Assembly (NCBI GenBank): GCA_001939145.1
Contig: LSRX01000055.1
Coordinates: forward strand, 320,919 to 384,918
Length of the DNA stretch: 64,000 nt
Direction of reading: 5' to 3'
Source: Symbiodinium microadriaticum
Lineage: Eukaryota > Sar > Dinophyceae > Suessiales > Symbiodiniaceae
The notes under the pieces were generated by a model, which had not been told where the DNA came from, searched no databases, and worked only from the letters and a program-made list of their open reading frames with translations. The translations under genes and the position numbers were made by a program. Below are positions 40,001-49,000 of this stretch, in pieces; position 1 is the stretch's first letter; every line of letters begins with the position of its first letter.

Positions 40001-43000
40001 GGACCCGGAATCGGGATCCTCGTTGAGTTCGTCTGGATCACCAGGGTTCCAGTCAACGTCAAAGTATAGTCTGTGAAGAAGGCCAGGTCCGGAAGCTGCC
40101 CGGGCCTGTATGGGGACTGGGGACTGGGCTGTACTGTGTCGATGGTGATTTTTCCACAAGGACCATACTTGCAGGCTGGCTTGGGCGTGAGGATGCTCAT
40201 CTGATGGCAGCCTACAGAGGACATAGTCGTCGACATCAAAAGGGTCGAGACCTAAGTGCTGTAGCAAAAGCAGAACATCAAAGCCCCTGCTGGCATCGAA
40301 CACGAAAAAACCTCGACCAAGCTGACGTGCATCACAAAGCCTAAAGGCGGGTTGTTGATCTAGTGCCTGCATAGCAGTGGCTTCTGACATAGCTGGTTCC
40401 GCATCAACCTGACCTGAGGCGTCCGCAACATACACAACCTGGTTGCATTCCTGTCCTTGGAACTGCACGTCTCGAAGGGCCTCAGTGGCCCAAATGTCAC
40501 CTGCTGTGACAGGTCTGCTCAGGGATTTGCTGAGTGCTGCTGCGACATCTGTTCCCTGAGAAAAGGAATCATCAAGCAGAAACTGTCTCTCTGCCGTGAT
40601 CACAAGTGTGCATGCTGACGGCTGTGTAACAGGCATGTGATGTAGCGGTCCCCACTCTGCATCGACTTCAAAGAGAGTCTGCAGGGGTGTATCGGGCGAG
40701 GCAGGAATGCCCTCACGGAGCACTGTGAGAACCGCTCCATGTTGCAGGTGCAGAAGATCGTTGCCTTGGCATGGATGATCATGGCCGGAAACCCACAAGA
40801 CAAGCTGCCTATCATCATCTTTGGTGAGGCGTAAAATGCTCTCAAGGAAATCCGAAACTCGGAGCTGACGCCGAACGGTGTCTGCATAATAATGCCAGCC
40901 TACCCTAGACAGGTCAACAATCACTGCAACCTGATCTTGACGTTCAATGTCTGGCGAAAAGGCAATGAGGGTGGCATAACCTAAGTGTTGTTGTCCCTCA
41001 GCCGGGACAAGCGCGCAGAGGCCCGGCTTGTCTTGCAACACACGCTGTCGGACCTGTGCTTGAAAGGCTGCGGGACCTCGGGCTCGATCACACCTAAAGG
41101 CACATTCTTTGGGCAAGTAATCAGGCATATAGACGGTGGTCCCGAGATAAGCAGCCTCGAGTCTGTCAGGCGTAAGTTCCTGAAAGCTGTGTCTGAAGGG
41201 CGCTCGAGCTCGACCATGGTTGCTTGCTGTGGCTGTCGTGAGCATGGCATACCTGCATAACTGGATAACCTCCGGCGGAGCGGCCCAAACACAAAATGGC
41301 AAATGCAGGAACATAAAAGGAGCAATCCATCTGCAAACCCGATGCAGAAAAGACTGCCTGATAGTTCTCAATCGATTGGGCTTGCTCACTGCACGGTGAG
41401 GGGTCCAGTCTAGGGGCTGGGTGTCCTGGACCGACGTGCCTGCAAGACATCGAACTATGTTGAGGGGCACTCCTGTGGAGATCCCTGGCAGGTGTCTTGA
41501 AAGAATGCGTGCTCGCACAAACTGTTGCGACAGTAACCCTACCAATGCAATGAAGAGCACACTCATCAAACTCCTTTGTAGTGCCGCAAAGAAGAGGCCA
41601 ACATAGGTAAGTGTCTGCTGCAACAGAAAGAACTGTCCAGCAGAACTATGGACGTAACTCGACAGACTCATAGTGGTGAACGGCCCCGAGCCACCGATCC
41701 GTTTCTTTGGCACCCACCAAGAGCCTAGAGATATACTGTCCTTTCTGGTCCAGTCTGACCACCGCCTCAAGGCCTGCTCCGGGCACACAAGAGCAGTCTG
41801 CATGGAGCTGGCAGGGAACTGTTGAGAGGAGGCAGTTGAGGCACCACTGCAGCGTACTATGCTGGCTGAGAGGGGGAGGCACACCTCCGAAATGCGCAAA
41901 ACCCAATGCTGTTCCGGAGAAGTGAAGAAGAGAGGCGAAAGAGACGAAAGGGGATTTCCGAAATGACGCACCAAACCAAAGAAGACTAAGCCACTCACTT
42001 CTGTACAAACCCAGTCAGAAGGTGAGAAAACATGGCTCCAGAGGTCATGGCATCCAGGGGTCAGTCCGCCATCCCGACATTTCCAGAAGAGGTGTTGCTC
42101 CACAACCACTCCTCTGGAAAGTCGTTCAGGGAGAACTTCCCTAGATGCTGTGAACAATGAGCCAGGCATGGTCGTCCCTGTACGGCTGTCTGAGGTCATT
42201 CCACATTCGGGTGTTCTCTTACCTCCATCAGCTCGTGGTCTGTCTCCTCGTCTGCTTCGATGATGTGCACCTCGCCTGGTCCCGGTCCAGTCGGGATGGT
42301 CTGCCCCAACAATCCGGCATGTGGCCCATTTCCGTCCTCCATCTCTGGGCCGGGGACACCTGGCTCCACTATCGGCGCCATCGTTGGAGCCTCCAGAGGG
42401 GGCCCTGTAGTATGATGGGGCCGGACCGGATCGTCGAGCTTCCAGGTGTCGGCCTCTCTCTTGGCCATCAACTTGTCGCCCAAAGGTGGCCCAGATGGAT
42501 TGGCTGCCTGTAGTGGTGGTCGCTGTTTGACCGGCTGTCGTTGGCCGGTCGGCAACGAAGATCTCCGCTGACCCGACCCTGGAGAGGGGACGGTTCTGGT
42601 ATGCTGTCCCGGTGAGCCCTGATAGGGCGGTCTTGGTGCCCCTAAATTCGGTGCTCCCATTGCTGACATGAAGGGATCGCCAGGATCTGCCGGTGTAGGC
42701 CCAGGTGCTTGATAAGAATGCAGGCCTGGTGGGGGCCTCGCTGAAAGCTGTTCCGTAGATGGTGCCTGACGGCTTCGAGCAGCCATCGCTCTTTGAATCA
42801 CTGCTTCCGGCGTGTCCAGCTCTGCATACTCCTGCATCCAGTCTCCCTTCATCTGTTCCCATTCGGCATTCTGGGCATCCTCCATTTCCTGACGTCCACT
42901 GTAGCCTGTCTTGGCTTTGTCCACTATCTGTACGATCTGTTCCCTGGCCAGCTCTTGGTTTTGCATGGCCAGTGCCAGATCCTCGCTGATCTTGTCGATG

Positions 43001-46000
43001 TCCTTCTGATGGCGAAGCCGTTCTTGCATGAAGCTGCGCTTCAGGCCTTCTTGATATCTCTGCCATTGCAGGACCTTGGCTTCCCTCGTCGACGCAAGCT
43101 GTCGGACACGTTGTTCCGCTTTGCGAGCCTGATTCAACCCATCTTGCAGGTCCTTGCCCCATGGCTCGCCCGGTTGTGTTGTATAGTCTTCTGTAGTGTC
43201 CCATCCATGCTTGCCTTTGTGAGCTCCTTTGCTCACACCCTTGGGCCTGGCTCCAGCATCGTAGTGCGGGAAAGCGAGGGTCTTCGTATCTTCCACTGGC
43301 TTCTGGTTCTTCGGCCAAGAGCCTCGCCACAACTGCCACTGAGGTGCAGAGTAGGAGGACTGTGGCCACTCTTCCCATTTTTGGCCTCTCCCCATGACTC
43401 CTTGGTACGGCTGGGGGCCAGCGTGGTGTGAGTGTACTCTTCGAAGATCGCGCCAAGGAGGTGGCTGTCCTCGCCGTTTCGCCTGGCGAATCCGAGCCCT
43501 TGACAAGGCTCGTCGTCGTCTCAAGGATCTGTGCCAGGTCGGGCTCGGCGGGTGCTTATGGCGGACGAGTGTCAGGACTTTGCTAGGCGTGCGGCAAATT
43601 GCTCGCACTGGGGCTCTAAGCGATCCGCTCCCTTGGCGGTTTTTTTGAACCCTGTGAGTAGCTCTTACTTAATATTTTTGTGATTCCGTTTATCATGTAC
43701 AATACCCTTTCAAAACCGTCCAGCTAATAAGTTCATCTACAATGTCATACGCAGGCGTTGGCACGCTGGCTTTCCACGCAATGCTGCATCCAGTGGGGCA
43801 GGCAACGGATGAGCTTGCAATGATTTGCGCCAGCATGGTGCTTCTCGGCTGAGGACACTTCTGCCATCGATGGCATCGGGACTAGATGTTGAGGTATTCC
43901 TGGGCAGGATTTGTAAACTGTGGAGGGGCGGTGATCCGGGTGGCGTTGTTCTACCAAGGCTTTGCAGGGATGTCCTTTTACTTGTTTTAGTACACAGAGG
44001 ACCCAGACCCGGATCCCTTCTAAGAATTAGAGTCCCCAAAATAGTTAGATGCCTTACCTTGATAATATCGGCTCGTGATAGTACATGCTGCTTGTTTCTA
44101 TAGAAGGTCAAAAAGGCCTATAAGCCCGAAGCAGGGTCCCTAAATCCCAAACCCTGCAGTACGCCATAAACCCGAAAGCCCGGCAGCCTTCCCCCAGGGC
44201 TCCAAGTATACAAAGAGTGCCTAGCTTGGGGTCTAAAGTCTATAAATAGTACCACCCTAGACGCTAAACCCCACACCCTAAACCCTAAGCCCCACACCCC
44301 AAACCCTAAGCCCTAGACCCTGAAACCCTAAACCCTACACCCTGAAACCCTAAACCCTACACCCTAAAACCCTAAACCCAACCCACTTTGGGCTATTTGG
44401 AGCTCCTGGGCTCCCCAAACCAAAGGTTTCTCTACGTTGTGCTGGAAGCGGATCACTTGGAAGCGCAGCGCTCGTGGCTGCCAGCTTTGCAGATGCTTGG
44501 CACCTTCAGCTCTGGTTTTCGGCCTGGGGAAGGGCTTAGGGGTTTTGGGGTTTAGGGGCTCAGGGTTTAGGGGTTTAGGGTTTAGTGTGTTGAGGTTTGA
44601 GATTGGGGTTGCCGTCGGGACCCACATACCCATGTATGCATTAGTACCCGCAGCCCGGGATCCATCAAATTTAAAGAAAGGTAACGGGTCGTCTAGGGTT
44701 TGCCTGTTGCGACAAGCAACAAGTATACCTAGTAGTTTTGAAGGTTCTACGGTTTTACTCTGTAGCTTTGGGCTATAACGTGCCCCCTAACCCCCCGGCC
44801 TAAGCCATAGACTCCTTGATACGTCCGAAGTCGGAGATCCGACAGGTTTTGGGCTTGCAGGCCGGGTGAGGGTTTCGGGTTCAGGGATTTAGGATTCGGG
44901 CCGGGCCTGTGAACGGTGCTACGACGCTTCTACAATCGGACTGTAGGCCTTTATCATCAGGCTTTCAGAAGTGTCAATCAGAGTTTGGTATGGGTTTACT
45001 TTCCGACTGGGCTCAGAAGAAAAAGAGTAGCCAGCATCTTAACACTTGAAGCGCCGCAAGCCTCGGTGTCTATGGGGTGTAAGTAGGGACAGTCATCAAG
45101 CCACTGTAAAGGTCACTGTCCTCCTAGGGCAAGCTCATGGCAGCAAGGATTGCTTACGCCTTTGGCTTCGCTGTCGCACCTTAGCTCTTCATCAGCAGGT
45201 CTTTCCGAACAGATTCAGGGTTTGTCGCTTACGGCTCGCGGCTCAGGGGTTGGGGTCCAGGGTTTGGGGTTTGTATCTGTGCATCTGCCTACTCATTTTA
45301 GCATGTACTTCGCCAGCCTGCAGTAGCCAGGAGGCGGTTCTGGCTGGAAGCAAGCAGTTTGGAACCCGAAACCCTGAACCCCCAAAACCCCCCTACTTAG
45401 AAGGCCTACTTTACATCGCCCTTCTTTTTCCCCTTCTTCGTGGCGGCCTACGGATGCACAGTGCTGCTGATCATCTTCCAGGCACGGTCTGGGGGCGGCC
45501 TGTCCTGGGTCGGGTCGGAGTTCACTTGGGCCTCGCTTTGAAGCCTTTCTTCTAAGGGGGTCCCTGTGCCACCCTTAGACCGTAAACCTTCAGACTTTCG
45601 GCGGCGCCGTTGTCATTCTGGGCCCTGTAAGCTTTGAGTTATCCGGGTCAGGATTTCCTGCTGGTGCTTTATGAACCTGTGGGTTTATTTTTTGTGCCTC
45701 TGTTTAGGGTTTAGGGCGTTCTAACTATACCTGTAGCCCGGAAAGACCTCCTAGTACCTTTTCCGGGTTCTTTGTGATGGTTTTTTTGTTCCTTAAAGAT
45801 GGGTCTCTTGGGCCGCAGGTAGGGTTTGGGTTTAGTGAATCGGAGCTGGGGGCTGATTGGGAGGATCTTTACGGTGTAGGGTTTAGAGTTTAGGGTTTAG
45901 GGTTCGGTTTAGGGTTTAGGGTCCGGGACGAAGACTGGATTGCTAGGTTTCCATTGCTTCATAAGTCATAAGATCCGGCTAACGACCGAAAGTTCGAATG

Positions 46001-49000
46001 TAGAAGCCTGAAGGGTTTAGGGTTTATTTAGGGTTGGTTTTATGTGGGCTTTAGGAATGCATAGAATGATACCTTTTTTGTCAAGGTTCGCGCCATTCTG
46101 ATCATTCAGGCCGCAAGCACCACAGGTCCGGCAGCAACGGCGTGAAGCCTTGCCGTCCTGATGCAGCAATTTTTTCAACAACGCTTCTTCAGCTCCTATA
46201 CGATTCCATGGATTGTGGGTGTGCTTTAGGGGTTAAGGGTTTGAGAGGTTTACCGGAAGCCGGACTGAGAACATATTGGGTGTATTCATTGCAACATCTG
46301 CCACCAAACAGGCCTACCGAGTCTACAAGCTCTATGCCGCAGAGGACAGATTTGGAGATGGGATAGATGGTAGGGCTGATACTAGTTGATATCGGACTCC
46401 TTCGGAACATAGGTGAGTGGATAGCCTGGGTCTCTTCGTCTAGAGATGGCCAAGAAAACCTGCACAGAAGTCTGATTTCGGGCCCCTAAACCCTGAACCC
46501 TGAACCCTAAAGGGAATGTGTGTACTGGCTCTCCGGGATGCTTCTGAGCTGGATCCAAAAGTTGCCCGTGCGAGGACACGGAATCTGCGAAGTGGCAGCG
46601 GCTGCTTTTCTGGGTTGCTGCCACTTTCTATCCTGCCTCTCGGTGATGGCAAGAGAGAGACAGAGACAGAGAAAGAGAGAGAGGGAGAGATGTAGAAAGA
46701 GCAAGAGAGAGATAGAGAGAGAGAGAGAGAGTTATAAATATGTATTTATCTTTACATATGTACTCATGCATAGTTGGTTTGGATTTGGAATTTTGGGGTC
46801 TTGGTTTCAGGGATTGGTCTCTAGAACTCGGATCTAGGATTACTCACTCTGGCTTGCACAACATTTGTTTAGGTTGTGTCTGAATTTCGTCATGGACATG
46901 AATGTGGGCAAGCAGTATCTACTAGGATTGCCAGACGACTTGTCAGTTTAATTAGTAACACTTACCCGTGTCATCAGCCCCAACGTCCCCATCGGACCTT
47001 AAGTAGATGTAAGCTCGCCCTACCAACTAGAGTTGGACTGTGTGGGAACCCTGAATACCCTCAGCCCGAAACCTTCCACCCTTGGATTGTCTTTTCATAG
47101 GAGAAAGGCATCCTCGAGTTGGACGGGGTGTACACAAAGATACGGTTGATGATATAAATCCTGCATTACCCATAGTAAGGAATGTACCATAATTCCCATA
47201 GCTCAGGGTCCTTATAAGGTAATGCAGGATTTATATATCATCAACCGTATGTTCGAGCAAGATGATGTATTTCGTCAGACCAGGAAGCCCTATGTAGCCC
47301 CGCCTGTACTGCAAGCCCGGAACTATGATGATAAGGCTATGCGAAGAGGTGCCTTACATGGCTGCATGGGAGGGTTTTAGGGTTTAGGGTTTATGGTGCC
47401 TTAAATGGCTGTATAGGATGTTGCAAGACTTCAGAGGGCTTGGTAGAGTTGTCAGAGCCATGATGAGCAAGGCCGCATTCCTCTTCCTTTGGGTGCCGGA
47501 GAACGCTTTGTGCTCCAGACCAGCAATCGACATTGTCTTTGCGTAATAAATTCAAAAATTGGCCATGGGAGGGTGCATGGAATGTTCAAGGGCCGTGATT
47601 TTGGGAGTATATTGTTTGGTGGGTACGGCAGTTGAAGGTATCAATCCGTTGTGTCCAAGGGGTATGGTTCATGTGGAAGCAGAAGGACAGCTCAGTGTCG
47701 TAAGCATGCATGGTTGACGGTTAATTAAGGTGTGACCGGACGCTTCAGGCGCTCTAGACTTGTTGATGCTAAAGCTAGACGAGAGTACGGGTTAATCATA
47801 TACTCTCCCGCCTACTGGTTCAGCCAGGTGAGTATTAGCCGATACCCAGACTTCACCTTGAATTACATAACCCCAAAACCCCCTAAGCCTCTGAACCCTA
47901 AGCCTCTAAACCCTAAGCCTCTAAACCCTAAACCTCTAAACCCCTGAACCTGTATACCCTTAAGCGCTAAACCCTGAACCCTAAATCCCCAACCAGAAGC
48001 TGCTGACTTGAAAGCCAGAGCAGCGGGCTTGAAAAGCAAATCTGGGGAGTGTTTCGCCGGCCCTAAGGGTCCATGTGGGTAGTTCGTTTTATTGCAGTCC
48101 GTTTTAGGGTCTTCTTTGTCATTGTACGGGTGCCGTATTATTCTGGGGACCTCAAAAGCGACCCTATATATATATATATATATATATAGATAGATAGACT
48201 ATTGCCTCTGTGTGCATGTAGTCCTGCAGGGATCTGTATGGTTCTACGGTTTGGATTTCGGGTTTTAGGGTTCAGGGTATTGTGGGGCCAATTTATTTAC
48301 AATAGGTGCAGCTGGACCCTTGGCCTAGGTGCCCGATCTACCCCGAGCTGTTCCAGGCTTGGATGAGTCGGCGTTTGAATCCTAGGGTTTAGGGTTTAGG
48401 GTAAGCGTCTATGGGTTGACATTGTATGAGATTCGGGTGTAGACTGCTCATGAGCCGTACACTTCGAACATGTATCCTGTAGATCCGAGAGGTTAATTTT
48501 CGCATACAAGCCCAAAAACCTGAACCAACCAGAAGGGTCCTCAGTTGCTATATAATGGAACGTAGGGTTTCTAGAATATGGATCATTATTCTGATTTGGG
48601 AAAGACTCCCCCATGACAGTATCCAAGTCCCCTTGGGCCTGAAAATTAGTCTCCAGTTAAAATCTTCCACACCTGTGCGTGACTGTTTAGGGTTTAGAGT
48701 TGACTTAATCTGTGGGCCTGAATAAACAGAATGGGGGGCACAGCCCAACTTATTGGGGGTACTGTAGGGGCGACACAGGAATACTACCAATGTGTTTATT
48801 ATAATTACCGTTATTCTTGTTCGTTATTATTGTTGTTATTATTACAATTATTATGATTGGTATTATTATTACCACTGTTTCTATTACTCTTGTTATTGGC
48901 ATTAGTCTTAGTTCTATTATTGTTATTCGTATTCATGTAATGAGTAGTAGTATATTTTTTTATTGATATGCATTCAGACCTGGCTCTTGCGTTGGCCACG

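Larger units (their letters stand above)
31509..43653 (-). mobile_element. Full-span non-LTR retrotransposon (LINE) in ceramidase intron 4
   Basis: A 12,145-bp element flanked by a perfect 13-bp direct repeat GTGAGTAGCTCTT (31496-31508 and 43654-43666), the mark of target-primed reverse transcription. Read on the minus strand it carries ORF1, then ORF2, then a 62-bp 3' UTR ending in about four AACAG units, the short tandem 3' tail common in LINEs. It lies antisense to the ceramidase gene. ORF2 is uninterrupted over 10.6 kb and the duplication is unmutated, so insertion is recent. The frame of ORF1 is open right up to the 5' border, so slight 5' truncation cannot be excluded. Confidence 0.95.

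Noticed and set aside
42200..43456. The N-terminal 419 codons of the longest minus-strand frame (3961 codons) as part of ORF2
   Set aside because: They overlap ORF1 in another frame. The ORF1 frame has coiled-coil protein character, while this one is Ser/Gly/Arg-rich shadow sequence; ORF2 has its own ATG at the ORF1 stop.
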